A DNA stretch of 64,000 nt from Sphingomonas sp. BT-65 (lineage in GTDB: Bacteria; Pseudomonadota; Alphaproteobacteria; Sphingomonadales; Sphingomonadaceae): the NCBI RefSeq assembly GCF_026107375.2, contig NZ_JAPCIA010000001.1:2914001-2978000 (forward strand), read 5' to 3'. Positions within the stretch are counted from its first letter, which is position 1; each line of letters begins with the position of its first letter. Below are positions 20,011 through 28,476 of the stretch, piece after piece. Below the pieces are notes generated by a model. It made no database searches and was not told where the DNA came from. It worked only from the letters and a program-made list of their open reading frames with translations. The position numbers were made by a program, and so were the translations under genes.

Positions 20011-21153
20011 ATGAACCGCCGCCTCTTCCTCGCCGCCGCGCTCGCGGTCCCCGCCATCCCTGCGCTTGCGCAGACCGCGAAGCCGCCGATGCGCACCCGC
20101 TGGAACGTGATCGGCTCGGAGGGCTATGACGCGATCGCGTTCCTCGGCCCGCTGTCCGGCCGCGATCTCTATCGCCGCTATTACGCCGCAGAGGCCGACG
20201 CCTTCACGCCCAAGCTGCCGGCCGAAATCCGCGCCGACATCCCCAGGCTCGCCGACGAATCCGACAAGTCGACCTTCGGCCTGCTCTGGCCGGTGCTCGC
20301 CAACATCCTGAGCGGGGCAGGGGTCACCACGCTCGATTCGGTCATCGCGTCGCTGTCCGATCTCGACGGCAAGGTAAGCCCCGCCTTCGACAAGAATCCC
20401 AGCCGCGAGGATTCCGATTTCGTCTGGCTCAAGGCCAACGCCCCGCGTCTGCTCCGCGTCTTCACCGCGATGCGCGACGCCGGCTTCGCCGCCTTCCGCC
20501 GCGACAAGCTCGGCGCGCAGTTCGATGCCCGCATCGCCGAGGTGTCGCGCGCGCTCGCCAGCTACGACGTGGTGCGCTGGCAGGAGAAGCTCACTGGCCG
20601 CACCTTCGATCCCGTGATCAACGTCGTGCTGCTCGCCTTCTCCAAGCCGCACGGTGCCAAGATGCAGGACCAGACCTTCCTTCAGGCCGCCGACTACGAC
20701 ACCGCGACCACCGTCCGCATCGCCGCGCACGAGATGCTGCACCCGCCCTTCCCGATGGACGGCCCCGCGGCGAAGGCGGCGCTGGCGGTGCTCGCGAAGG
20801 ATCCGCTGATCCCGCGCATCGTCCGCGAGCATGATCCCAAATGGGGCTACACCACGCTCGACGGCATGCTCAACGAGGATATGTGCGAGGCGCTCGACCA
20901 GCTGATCAGCGAGGCGCTCGGCGTCGCGCGCAACCCTGCCGACCGCTGGCGGCAGGCCGATGACGGCATCCATGTCCTCGCCGCCGCGCTCTACGGCCTG
21001 CTCCGCCAGGACAAATGGGTCGAGACCGGCGGCGACATCGAGCAATGGATCGCCAGGGCCGCGGCCACTAGCCGGCTCGGGCCGCAGAGCCTTCACGCCG
21101 CCGCCGCGCGCGTGCTCGAACGCCCGGTTGATCGCCTCTGGCCGCTTAGTTAG
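20011..21153 (+). CDS. Exported protein with HExxH motif, possible metalloprotease
   Basis: A 380-residue protein with a clear signal peptide (NRRLFLAAALAVPAIPALAQ, cut after ALA). The mature part is mostly helical. At about residue 244 is AAHEMLHPPFP, a HExxH zinc-binding signature, with a candidate third ligand in LNEDMCEALDQLISEAL some 50 residues later (gluzincin-like spacing). I recognise no named family. It may be a periplasmic zinc peptidase, or the motif could be coincidental. The gene lies between the thrS-AraC pair and infC and is followed at 21221 by a good terminator. Confidence 0.7.
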   Translation: MNRRLFLAAALAVPAIPALAQTAKPPMRTRWNVIGSEGYDAIAFLGPLSGRDLYRRYYAAEADAFTPKLPAEIRADIPRLADESDKSTFGLLWPVLANILSGAGVTTLDSVIASLSDLDGKVSPAFDKNPSREDSDFVWLKANAPRLLRVFTAMRDAGFAAFRRDKLGAQFDARIAEVSRALASYDVVRWQEKLTGRTFDPVINVVLLAFSKPHGAKMQDQTFLQAADYDTATTVRIAAHEMLHPPFPMDGPAAKAALAVLAKDPLIPRIVREHDPKWGYTTLDGMLNEDMCEALDQLISEALGVARNPADRWRQADDGIHVLAAALYGLLRQDKWVETGGDIEQWIARAAATSRLGPQSLHAAAARVLERPVDRLWPLS

Positions 21154-21220
21154 TGGCGGCACCAGCCCGCTCTCCGCTTGCCTGAAAGGCATTCGCGCCC
21201 CATATCAACGTAGCGCCAGC

Positions 21221-21240
21221 GCCACAGCGTGTGGCTTTTT
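21221..21240 (+). terminator. Rho-independent terminator upstream of infC
   Basis: GCCACA-GCG-TGTGGC at 21221-21235 directly followed by TTTTT at 21236-21240. It lies 67 bases after the stop of the HExxH gene and 84 bases before the infC start. It could simply end the upstream transcript or, if the infC promoter lies before it, act as an attenuator in the infC leader. Confidence 0.65.
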
Positions 21241-21324
21241 CGCCAGGACTCGCCCGGCGGGGCTACCCTGTCGTGCGCAGGCGCGCTATTCTAGCTGTCC
21301 GAAACTGTAACAGGAGATACCTCC

Positions 21325-21870
21325 ATACGTCCTCCCATGTCCCGGCGCGGGTTCGCGCCCCCGGTGCCCACCGGCCCGCGCTTCAATGAATTCATCCAGT
21401 CGCCCAAGGTCCGCGTGATCGACCATGAGGGCGAGAATCTGGGCGTGATGTACACGCGCGAGGCGATGGAACAGGCGCAGGAGCTCGGCCTCGACCTGGT
21501 CGAGGTGTCGCCCAACGCCGATCCGCCCGTCGCCAAGTTCCTCGATGTCGGCAAGTACAAGTACGAGGCCCAGAAAAAGGCCAACCTCGCGCGCAAGTCG
21601 CAGAAGACGCAGGAGATCAAGGAGATCAAGATGCGTCCGAACATCGACGATCACGACTATGATACGAAGATGAAGGCGGTCCACAAGTTCATCGGCGAGG
21701 GCGACAAGGTGAAGATCACCCTGCGCTTCCGCGGCCGCGAACTGTCGCACGGCCAGCTCGGCATGGCGCTGCTCCAGCGCGTCCAGGCGGACACCGCCGA
21801 GGACGCCAAGGTCGAGAGCTATCCGCGCATGGAAGGCCGCCAGATGCTGATGGTGCTGGCGCCGAAGTGA
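21325..21870 (+). CDS. infC: Translation initiation factor IF-3
   Basis: IF-3 binds the 30S subunit, keeps 50S away and rejects non-canonical start codons. The 181-residue product has both domains: N-terminal [19 protein letters not shown] with GENLGVM, the lysine-rich linker [20 protein letters not shown], and C-terminal [19 protein letters not shown] with [13 protein letters not shown]. The first ATG (21337) lies 20 bases after the only ribosome-binding site, AGGAG at 21312-21316. The in-frame ATA at 21325 lies 8 bases after it and yields RPPMSRRG, so initiation at AUA is proposed, in line with the rare start codons used for autoregulation of infC elsewhere. rpmI and rplT do not follow. Confidence 0.93.
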   Translation: MRPPMSRRGFAPPVPTGPRFNEFIQSPKVRVIDHEGENLGVMYTREAMEQAQELGLDLVEVSPNADPPVAKFLDVGKYKYEAQKKANLARKSQKTQEIKEIKMRPNIDDHDYDTKMKAVHKFIGEGDKVKITLRFRGRELSHGQLGMALLQRVQADTAEDAKVESYPRMEGRQMLMVLAPK

Positions 21871-21887
21871 ACTGATGTGCGGCTGCG

Positions 21888-22058
21888 CTAGTCGCAGCCG
21901 CCATCGCTCCCACAGTCATTGCTGGTCGCCGGTGAACTGGCAGGATGCGTGTAGTGCTCCTCGCCTTCGCGCGCTTTGATCCGTGCGGCATAGAGCGCGA
22001 CGAAGGTGGTGAGCAGCGAAACGCCGACCGCGATCAGCGCAATCCACACCGCGCTCAT
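21888..22058 (-). CDS. Small membrane protein with cysteine-containing tail
   Basis: A 56-residue protein. The N-terminal helix AVWIALIAVGVSLLTTFVAL with YAA is a membrane anchor; then comes a short charged linker (RIKAREGEEHYTHPA) and a tail NDCGSDGGCD with two cysteines and several aspartates, which could bind a metal or form a disulfide. Its ATG overlaps the stop of the upstream VOC gene (ATGA), so it is translationally coupled to it. Function unknown; no family recognised. Confidence 0.65.
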   Translation of the reverse strand: MSAVWIALIAVGVSLLTTFVALYAARIKAREGEEHYTHPASSPATSNDCGSDGGCD

Positions 22059-22435
22059 GCCGGCGGCTCCCACAGCTCGATCGCATTGCCCTCGGGATCG
22101 TGGATTCGCGCGAACTTGCCCGTCTCGGGCGTGTCCCATTCGTCCTTGGTGATGATCGCGATCCCCGCAGCGTTGAGCTGCTCGAGCAACCCCTCCAGGT
22201 CGCGGACGCGCAGGTTGATCATGAACGCCTTGTCCGCGGCGAAATAGTCGGTGTCGGCCTTGAACGGCGCGAACACCATCGGCCCGCCCTGCACCTGCCA
22301 GAACCACTCGTCGGGCTCGCCCTCGCCATCGGCATTGCATCCGGCGCCGACGCCCAGATGCTCGCGATACCAGCTGTTCAGCGCATCGGGATCCTTCGCC
22401 CGGAAGAACAGCCCGCCCATACCGAGTACGCCCAT
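22055..22435 (-). CDS. VOC family protein
   Basis: A 126-residue vicinal-oxygen-chelate protein. GMGGLFFRAKDPDALNSWYR with EHLGV is the first module, and AFMINLRVRDLEGLLEQL the second, ending in the conserved F-A-R-I-H-D-P-E-G-N-A-I-E-L-W-E-P. The C-terminal Glu of IELWEP is the usual metal ligand, so it may be an active metalloenzyme such as a glyoxalase/dioxygenase relative. Substrate unknown. It is followed by the 56-residue membrane protein in an ATGA overlap. Confidence 0.85.
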   Translation of the reverse strand: MGVLGMGGLFFRAKDPDALNSWYREHLGVGAGCNADGEGEPDEWFWQVQGGPMVFAPFKADTDYFAADKAFMINLRVRDLEGLLEQLNAAGIAIITKDEWDTPETGKFARIHDPEGNAIELWEPPA

Positions 22436-22473
22436 CGCCTGTCTCCTTGCCGGTCCGCGCGAGCGTAACAGGA

Positions 22474-25215
22474 TCAGGCGGCGGTGGCGAATTCCCCCAG
22501 GCCGGTGGCGGCGTCGAGCATCCGCCGCTCGAGCGACTTCAGGCGCAGCACCGCGGTGATCTTGTCGCCGGTCAGGTCGGTCACATAGAAGGTGTCGACC
22601 GCGCGCTCGCCATAGGTCGCGACATGCGCCGAGTGGATCGTCACCTTCGACTGGAACAGGGCGTAGGCGAGGTGGTGGAGCAAAGCCGGCCGGTCGCGGG
22701 CATTCACCTCGATCACGGTGAAGCGGTTCGAGGCCTTGTTGTCGATCAGCACCGCGGGCTCGATCGCGAAGGCGTCGGCGCGCAGCCGCGGCAGCGGCTT
22801 GGCGGCGAGCCGCTCGGTCAGCTTGGCGCGGTTGGCCAGCGCCTCGGCGATCCCCGTCTCGATCCGCGCGAGCTGGCCGGGATCGTCGAACGGGCGGCCG
22901 AGCGGGTCCTGCACCAGGAAATTGTCGATCGCCATGCCGTCGCGCGTGGTGTGGATGCGCGCGTCGATGATGTTGCCGCCCGCGGCATGGATCGCGCCAG
23001 CGATACGGTAGAACAGGCCGGCATGGTCGGCGGCATAGACCGTCACCAGCGTCGCGCCGCGATCGGGATAGACCGTCGCCTCGACCGACAGCTGCGCCTC
23101 GCCCGCGCGCTCGATGAAGCGTGCATTGCGCTCGATCACGTCCTCGGGCTCGGCGACCCAATAGGGGTCGGGCAGCCGCTTGATCAGCGCGCTGACGTCG
23201 CGTCCCATCGCCGCGGCGAGCGCCTCCTGCTTGGCGGTGATCCGCTCACTCCGCCCGCGCTGCTTGTGGCCGAGCCGCAGCACCTCCTCGGCGCTGTCGT
23301 AGAGATTGGTGAGCAGCTGGCGCTTCCACCCGTTCCACACGCCCGGCCCCACCGCGCGGATGTCGACGATGGTGAGCACGAGCAGCATCATCAGCCGCTG
23401 CGGCGACTGCACCACCTCGGCGAAGTCGAGGATCGTCTTGAAGTCGGAAAGGTCGCGCTTGAACGCGGTCGCGGACATCAGCAGGTGCCAACGCACCAGC
23501 CACGCCGCCGTCTCGGTCTCGGCCGGCGTCAGGCCGAACCGCGGGCCCAGCCGCTGCGCGACCTCGGCGCCGAGCACGCTATGGTCGCCGCCGCGGCCCT
23601 TGGCGATGTCGTGCAGCAGCACCGCGACGTACAGCGCCCGGCGCGAGGCGATCTGGTCGAGGATGCCACTCGCCAGCGGATGATCCTCGCGCTTCTCGCC
23701 CTTCTCGATGCTGGCGAGCAGCCCGATCGCGCGGATCGAATGCTCGTCCACCGTGTAGTGGTGGTACATGTCGAACTGCATCTGCGCGACGACGCGGCCG
23801 AAGTCGGGCACGAAGCGGCCGAACACCCCCGCCTCGTTCATCCAGCGCAGCACCGTCTCGGGATCGCGCGGGGACGTCAGCACCTCCATGAACAGCGCAT
23901 TGGCGCGCGGATCGTTGCGCTTGTCGTCGATCAGCTTGGCGTCGCGCGCCGCCGCGCGCATCGTCAGCGGATGTACTTCGAGCGCGTGCAGGTCGGCGAG
24001 CTGGAACACCTCGAGCAACCGCACCGGCTCCTCGGCGAAGAAGCTGTCGCGCGGCAGCGCGAGGCGCCCGCGATCGAGCACGAAGCCCTTGAGCTTGGCC
24101 GGCGAGCGGCGGATGCGCGGCAGCCCGAAGCGGCTCCCGCGCGCCGCGAACTTCTCGTCGAGATGCGCGAGGAACACGCCGGTCAGGTCGCCGACCATCT
24201 TCGCCTGCAGGAAGTAGAAGTGCATGAAGCGCTCGACCTTCGACTTGCCCGGCCGGTCGGCGTAGCGCATGCGCTCCGCGATCTCGCGCTGGAAGTCGAA
24301 GGTCAGCCGGTCCTCGGTGCGCCCGGCGAGGTTGTGCAGGTGGCAGCGCACCGCCCACAGGAAATTCTCGGCTCTGCGGAACTGGCGGTATTCGAGCTTG
24401 GTCAGCAGCCCCGCGCCGACCAGCTCGGCCGGCTCGCGCACGCCATAGGTGTATTTGCCGATCCAGAACAGCGTGTGCAGGTCGCGCAGCCCGCCCTTGC
24501 CCTCCTTGAGGTTGGGTTCGACGACATAGCGGCTGTCGCCCATCTTGCGATGGCGCTCGTTCCGCTCGTCCAGCTTCTGCGCGATGAAGGCGCGGGCAGT
24601 GCCGTTCTGCACCTCGTTGCGGAAGCGGGCGGCCGCCTCGTCGTAGAGCGCGGTATCGCCCCACACATAGCGCCCTTCGAGCAGCGCGGTGCGGATCGTC
24701 ACGTCGTTCTTCGCCTCGCGCACCATCTCGTCGAGCGAGCGCGACGAATGGCCGACCTTCAGCCCCATGTCCCACAACGAATAGAGCATCGATTCGATGA
24801 CCTGCTCGCTCCAGCTGGTCTGTTTCCACGGCGTGATGAAGGCGATGTCGACATCGCTGAACGGCGCCATCTCGCCGCGGCCATAGCCGCCCACCGCGAC
24901 CAGCGTCATGCGCTCGGCCGCGCTCGGGTTGCTGTTGGGATAGAGGCGGCTGGTGGTGAAGTCCCACAGCACGCGCAGCAGCTGGTCCATCAGGAACGCG
25001 CCGCTCGCCGCGCTCTCGTGCCCGCGCGCGGGATGTTCGGTCAGCCGGTTCGCGATCTCCGCGCGGCCCGCCTCCAGCGCGGTCTTGAGCCGCAGCGCCG
25101 CGGCCTGGCGCAGCCGCATCGTGTCGGGCGCATCGAGCGTGGCCAGCTCGTCCGCCAGCGCGCGGCGATCGACGATCGCGCGGCGGTTGGGAACGGAGTC
25201 GAAGCGCGCGGACAT
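22474..25215 (-). CDS. glnD: [Protein-PII] uridylyltransferase / UMP-removing enzyme GlnD
   Basis: Bifunctional nitrogen sensor of 913 residues. It adds UMP to PII when glutamine is low and removes it when glutamine is high. The N-terminal nucleotidyltransferase motif VGGYGRGEMAPFSDVDIAF contains the metal-binding D-x-D. The central HD hydrolase motif is ALYVAVLLHDIAKGRGGDHS. Two ACT domains at the C-terminus (VYAADHAGLFYRIAGAIHAA and VNARDRPALLHHLAYAL) bind glutamine. The open frame extends to 25374, but the ATG at 25215 (SARFDSVPNRRAIVD) is the family-like start. Upstream is a structured repeat region. PII genes are not in the window. Confidence 0.96.
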   Translation of the reverse strand: MSARFDSVPNRRAIVDRRALADELATLDAPDTMRLRQAAALRLKTALEAGRAEIANRLTEHPARGHESAASGAFLMDQLLRVLWDFTTSRLYPNSNPSAAERMTLVAVGGYGRGEMAPFSDVDIAFITPWKQTSWSEQVIESMLYSLWDMGLKVGHSSRSLDEMVREAKNDVTIRTALLEGRYVWGDTALYDEAAARFRNEVQNGTARAFIAQKLDERNERHRKMGDSRYVVEPNLKEGKGGLRDLHTLFWIGKYTYGVREPAELVGAGLLTKLEYRQFRRAENFLWAVRCHLHNLAGRTEDRLTFDFQREIAERMRYADRPGKSKVERFMHFYFLQAKMVGDLTGVFLAHLDEKFAARGSRFGLPRIRRSPAKLKGFVLDRGRLALPRDSFFAEEPVRLLEVFQLADLHALEVHPLTMRAAARDAKLIDDKRNDPRANALFMEVLTSPRDPETVLRWMNEAGVFGRFVPDFGRVVAQMQFDMYHHYTVDEHSIRAIGLLASIEKGEKREDHPLASGILDQIASRRALYVAVLLHDIAKGRGGDHSVLGAEVAQRLGPRFGLTPAETETAAWLVRWHLLMSATAFKRDLSDFKTILDFAEVVQSPQRLMMLLVLTIVDIRAVGPGVWNGWKRQLLTNLYDSAEEVLRLGHKQRGRSERITAKQEALAAAMGRDVSALIKRLPDPYWVAEPEDVIERNARFIERAGEAQLSVEATVYPDRGATLVTVYAADHAGLFYRIAGAIHAAGGNIIDARIHTTRDGMAIDNFLVQDPLGRPFDDPGQLARIETGIAEALANRAKLTERLAAKPLPRLRADAFAIEPAVLIDNKASNRFTVIEVNARDRPALLHHLAYALFQSKVTIHSAHVATYGERAVDTFYVTDLTGDKITAVLRLKSLERRMLDAATGLGEFATAA

Positions 25216-25273
25216 GGGGGGCAGATAGGGGAAGCGTCGCCCGGGCGCTAGGATGGTTTCAGCTGCTCCCGAT

Positions 25274-25481
25274 CCTCCCCTGCCTCGCAGGGAGGTGGCA
25301 GCGCGCAGCGCTGACGGAGGGGCGGCCGCGCAGACGGCCGAATGGCGCCGCTGGATACTGCCCTCTGCGGCCACGGCTTGCTCCGCAAGCCGGCTCCGCT
25401 GCTGCGATGTGCCGCCGGCACATCGCTGTTCGCAGCTACGCCCCCTCCACCACCGCCTCCCCTGAGCAAGCTCAGGGGAGG
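25274..25481. repeat. Hairpin-rich intergenic repeat element
   Basis: A 208-base non-coding element between glnD and grpE made of nested palindromes: CCTCCC/GGGAGG near 25274-25295, CGGCTTG-CTCCG-CAAGCCG (25374-25392), CGATGTGCC-GCC-GGCACATCG (25405-25425) and CCTCCCCTGAGC-AA-GCTCAGGGGAGG (25456-25481). The edge GGAGGTGGCAGCGCGCAGCG with CTGACGGAGGGG and its partly complementary far end CCCCCTCCACCACCGCCTCC are typical of dispersed repeats in sphingomonad and caulobacter genomes. It encodes no protein I can support. Confidence 0.7.
25456..25481 (-). terminator. Stem-loop at the end of the hrcA-grpE operon
   Basis: A perfect 12-base stem (CCTCCCCTGAGC against GCTCAGGGGAGG) with a 2-base gap starts 8 bases beyond the grpE stop codon at 25489. 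No T run follows on the minus strand. It is the last hairpin of the repeat element above and probably stabilises or ends the grpE message. Confidence 0.5.
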
Positions 25482-25488
25482 AGTAAGC

Positions 25489-26037
25489 TCAATCCGCCTT
25501 CCGCGCCACGCCGACCAGCGCCGGGCGCAGCAGCCGGTCGCGAATCATGTAGCCCGACTGGATTTCCTGCACGATCGTGCCCGGCGCGGCGTCGGCGCTC
25601 GGCACTTCCATCATCGCCTGGTGGCGATTGGGGTCGAGCGCCTCGCCCAGCGCCGATACCTTGGAGATGCCGTGCCGCGCGAACACCGAATCCAGCTCGC
25701 GGCCGGTGGCTTCGAGCCCGGCGACCAGCCCCTTCATCTTCTCGTCCCCGCGCAGATCCTCGGGAATCGCGGAGAGCGCCCGCGACAGATTGTCCGCCAC
25801 CGACAGGATGTCGCGCGCGAAGCTGGTCGCGGCATAGGCGCGCGCGTCCTCGGCTTCCTTCTGCGCGCGGCGCAGCAGGTTCTGCGCCTCGGCGCGGGCA
25901 TAGAGGGTGGCGTTCTGGGCCTCTTCCAACTGCGCCTCGAGCTGCGCGACGCGGTCGTGGTCGGCGACTTCGGGGGCCTCGGCGGCGGTTTCCTGGCGAA
26001 GGTCTTCGGTCGCCTCGGTCTTGTCTTCTTCGGTCAT
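25489..26037 (-). CDS. grpE: Nucleotide exchange factor GrpE
   Basis: Co-chaperone that releases ADP from DnaK; 182 residues. The acidic N-terminal tail (TEEDKTEATEDLRQE) leads into the long dimerisation coiled coil (RVAQLEAQLEEAQNATLYAR and AEAQNLLRRAQKEAEDARAY) and then the beta-wing domain with the family signature SVFARHGISKVSAL and HQAMMEVPSADAAPGTIVQE. It ends VGVARKAD. The ATG at 26037 follows AGGGAC. It lies 21 bases downstream of hrcA in the same direction, so the two are co-transcribed; dnaK-dnaJ are not in the window. Confidence 0.95.
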   Translation of the reverse strand: MTEEDKTEATEDLRQETAAEAPEVADHDRVAQLEAQLEEAQNATLYARAEAQNLLRRAQKEAEDARAYAATSFARDILSVADNLSRALSAIPEDLRGDEKMKGLVAGLEATGRELDSVFARHGISKVSALGEALDPNRHQAMMEVPSADAAPGTIVQEIQSGYMIRDRLLRPALVGVARKAD

Positions 26038-26058
26038 AGTCCCTGTTTTCTAATCGGT

Positions 26059-27102
26059 TCAGGCCAATAGCTTGGCCAATGTCGCGGCGGTGAAATCCAC
26101 CATGGGCACGACGCGGGCATAGTTCAACCGTGTCGGTCCGATGACACCCACCACGCCGACCACGCGGCCGTCCAGCGATCGCACCGGTTTCGCGATCACC
26201 GATGACCCCGACAGCGCGAACAATTTGTTCTCCGATCCGATGAAGATGCGCGTCGCCTCGCCCTCGCGCGCGCTGTCGAGCAGCCGCGCGATCTCCTCCT
26301 TGCCCTCGAGCTCGTCGAGCAGCTGGCTCACCCGGTCGAGGTCGTCGGCGGCCGCCGCGTCGAGCAGCCGCGCCTGGCCGCGCACGATCAGCACCGGCCG
26401 GTCGCCGCCATCCTGCGACCATATCGCGAGCCCCCGCTCGACCAGCGCCCGCGCCGCATCGTCGAGCGCCGCCCGCTCGGCGCGCAGCTCGCGCTCGACC
26501 CGCGCTCGCGCCTCGCTCAAGGTCAACCCGCCGAGCGTCGCGGTCAGATAGTTCGCCGCCTGCTCCAGCGCCGCGGCCGGCATGCCGGGCGGCAGCTCGA
26601 CCACGCGGTTCTCGACCGACCCGTCCTCGCCGACCAGCACCGCGAGCGCGCGATCCTGTCCCAGCGGTACGAAGCCGAACTGGCGCAGCACGCGCTCCGC
26701 CTTGGGCACCAGCACCATCCCCGCGCACGCCGACAGCCCCGAGAGTGCCAACGTCGTATTCGCCAGCGCCTCCTCCACCGGCCCGCCGGTGCCCGCGCGC
26801 GCCTCGATCGCGGCGCGTTCTTCCGCCGAGGGCTCGGACGCGCGCATCATCCCGTCGACGAACAGCCTGAGGCCCGACTCGGTCGGCATCCTTCCTGCGC
26901 TGGTGTGCGGCGCGGCGAGCAGCCCGAACTCCTCCAGATCCTGCATCACGTTGCGGATCGAGGCCGGCGAGAGGTTGAGTCCCGCCACGCGCGAGATCGT
27001 CCGCGACCCCACCGGCTGCCCCGCCTCCAGATAGGATTCCACCACCACGCGAAAAATGTCGCGCGCGCGATCGGTCAGCTCGGTGATCGGCGGGGTGGTC
27101 AC
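26059..27102 (-). CDS. hrcA: Heat-inducible transcription repressor HrcA
   Basis: Represses class I heat-shock genes by binding CIRCE elements; 347 residues. N-terminal winged-helix domain ITELTDRARDIFRVVVESYL with the signature GQPVGSRTISRVAGLNLSPA and SIRNVMQDLEEFGLL, then the GAF-like and inserted dimerisation domains (RIFIGSENKLFALSGSSVIA). The C-terminal GVVGVIGPTRLNYARVVPMV is typical. It starts at a GTG (27102) with a weak ribosome-binding site. No CIRCE palindrome is visible before hrcA or grpE here, so its targets must be elsewhere (for example groESL). Confidence 0.95.
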   Translation of the reverse strand: MTTPPITELTDRARDIFRVVVESYLEAGQPVGSRTISRVAGLNLSPASIRNVMQDLEEFGLLAAPHTSAGRMPTESGLRLFVDGMMRASEPSAEERAAIEARAGTGGPVEEALANTTLALSGLSACAGMVLVPKAERVLRQFGFVPLGQDRALAVLVGEDGSVENRVVELPPGMPAAALEQAANYLTATLGGLTLSEARARVERELRAERAALDDAARALVERGLAIWSQDGGDRPVLIVRGQARLLDAAAADDLDRVSQLLDELEGKEEIARLLDSAREGEATRIFIGSENKLFALSGSSVIAKPVRSLDGRVVGVVGVIGPTRLNYARVVPMVDFTAATLAKLLA

Positions 27103-27134
27103 AGATCAGTCATGTAGCGCCCCTGCGCGCACGC

Positions 27135-27668
27135 TCAAGGCCGCGCGCCGATCAGCGGCGCCAGCGCGGGGATCAGGTCGGGCGCATTGCCAATCGCATC
27201 GGCCATCGCCTGGTTCGCCGCGCGGTCGCAGCCGAAATAATAATAGAGCGTCGTGGTACTCTCCGCGCGCCAGCGTATCTCGGTGCTCGGCATGTCGGTC
27301 GCCGCCTGCTCGCATCCCGGCTCGCCATGCGCATAGCGGCGCGTCGTCCCGCGTGCCGGCCGGTAGGGCGCGAGCGCTGCCGCGAACGCGTCATACTGCG
27401 CCGGCGTCAGCTCGAAGCTGCGCTCGCCGGTGACGGTGGTGAAGTTCTTGCCGGTGAAGCTCCCGCGCCCGTCCGGCGCGACGGTGAAGCTGTATACTGG
27501 GCACGATCCGAAGCACGGCCCCGCCTCATAGGTGATCGCCTCGCGCGACGTTGGTGCCGGCGCCGATGCGGGCGCCGCTCCCGGCGCCGCCCCGCCGCTC
27601 TCGGGGATGATCCCGCGGCACCCCGCCACCGCGAGCCCGAGCAACATGATCGCTACCAACCGTCTCAT
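27135..27668 (-). CDS. DUF6438-domain lipoprotein
   Basis: A 177-residue exported protein. The signal peptide ends in AVAGC, giving a lipidated Cys17, followed by a proline/alanine-rich linker (GAAPGAAPASAPAPTS). The globular part opens with TYEAGPCFGSCPVYSFTVAP, the double-cysteine DUF6438 signature, and has two more cysteines (GEPGCEQ and YYYFGCDRAA) that may pair. Function unknown. It stands 32 bases upstream of hrcA on the same strand and 91 bases from the divergent rph start. Confidence 0.85.
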   Translation of the reverse strand: MRRLVAIMLLGLAVAGCRGIIPESGGAAPGAAPASAPAPTSREAITYEAGPCFGSCPVYSFTVAPDGRGSFTGKNFTTVTGERSFELTPAQYDAFAAALAPYRPARGTTRRYAHGEPGCEQAATDMPSTEIRWRAESTTTLYYYFGCDRAANQAMADAIGNAPDLIPALAPLIGARP

Positions 27669-27759
27669 CGCGCACTCCCGATGGATCGCGTGCAAAGACT
27701 GGCGCGTTCCGCTCGCGCCGTCTAGGTGCCGCACCTGACAGCCACAGGAGATTTCACCT

Positions 27760-28476
27760 ATGCGCCCAAGCGGCCGCGCCCCCGATCAGATGCGCGCGAT
27801 TTCGATCGAGCCCAATTTCACCATCCATGCCGAGGGTTCGGTGCTGATCGCGTTCGGCAACACCAAGGTGCTGGTCACCGCCAGCGTCGAGGAGCGCGTG
27901 CCGCCCTTCCTGCGCGGCAAGGGGCAGGGCTGGGTCACCGCCGAATACGGCATGCTCCCGCGCGCCACGCACACCCGCGGCAGCCGCGAGGCGGCGAAGG
28001 GCAAGCAGTCGGGCCGCACCCAGGAGATCCAGCGGCTGATCGGCCGATCCTTGCGCGCGGTCACCGATCTCACCACGCTCGGCGAGCGCCAGATCACCCT
28101 CGACTGCGACGTGATCCAGGCCGATGGCGGCACCCGCACCGCGGCGATCTCGGGCGCCTGGGTCGCGCTGCGCCTCGCGGTCGACAAATTGCTCCAGTCG
28201 GGCGCGCTCGAGAGCGATCCGATCCGCCAGCAGGTCGCCGCCGTCAGCTGCGGCATCTACCAGGGCACGCCCGTCCTCGACCTCGACTATGACGAGGACA
28301 GCGCGGCCGACGCCGACGCGAACTTCGTCCTCCTCTCCGACGGCAAGATCGCCGAGGCGCAGGCGACGGCCGAGGGCGCCTGCTATGACGAGGAGGGGCT
28401 GCTCCGCCTGCTCCGCCTCGCGCGCATCGGCTGCAACGACATCTTCGCCGCCCAGTTGAAGGCGGTCGGCCGGTGA
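27760..28476 (+). CDS. rph: Ribonuclease PH
   Basis: Phosphorolytic 3'-5' exoribonuclease that trims tRNA 3' ends; 238 residues, the normal length. It starts with [19 protein letters not shown] and carries the family core [40 protein letters not shown] and the phosphate-site [36 protein letters not shown] is also present. The ATG follows AGGAG with a 9-base gap. The stop overlaps the GTG of rdgB by 4 bases (GTGA). Confidence 0.96.
   Translation: MRPSGRAPDQMRAISIEPNFTIHAEGSVLIAFGNTKVLVTASVEERVPPFLRGKGQGWVTAEYGMLPRATHTRGSREAAKGKQSGRTQEIQRLIGRSLRAVTDLTTLGERQITLDCDVIQADGGTRTAAISGAWVALRLAVDKLLQSGALESDPIRQQVAAVSCGIYQGTPVLDLDYDEDSAADADANFVLLSDGKIAEAQATAEGACYDEEGLLRLLRLARIGCNDIFAAQLKAVGR

Noticed and set aside
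22447..25251. Plus-strand open frame of over 900 codons
   Set aside because: Antisense to glnD; no ribosome-binding site and no recognisable fold.
27103..27140. Possible heat-shock (RpoH) promoter before hrcA
   Set aside because: On the minus strand CTTGAG at 27134-27139 and a CTACAT-like -10 can be found, but the -10 fits the consensus poorly, and no CIRCE palindrome is present.
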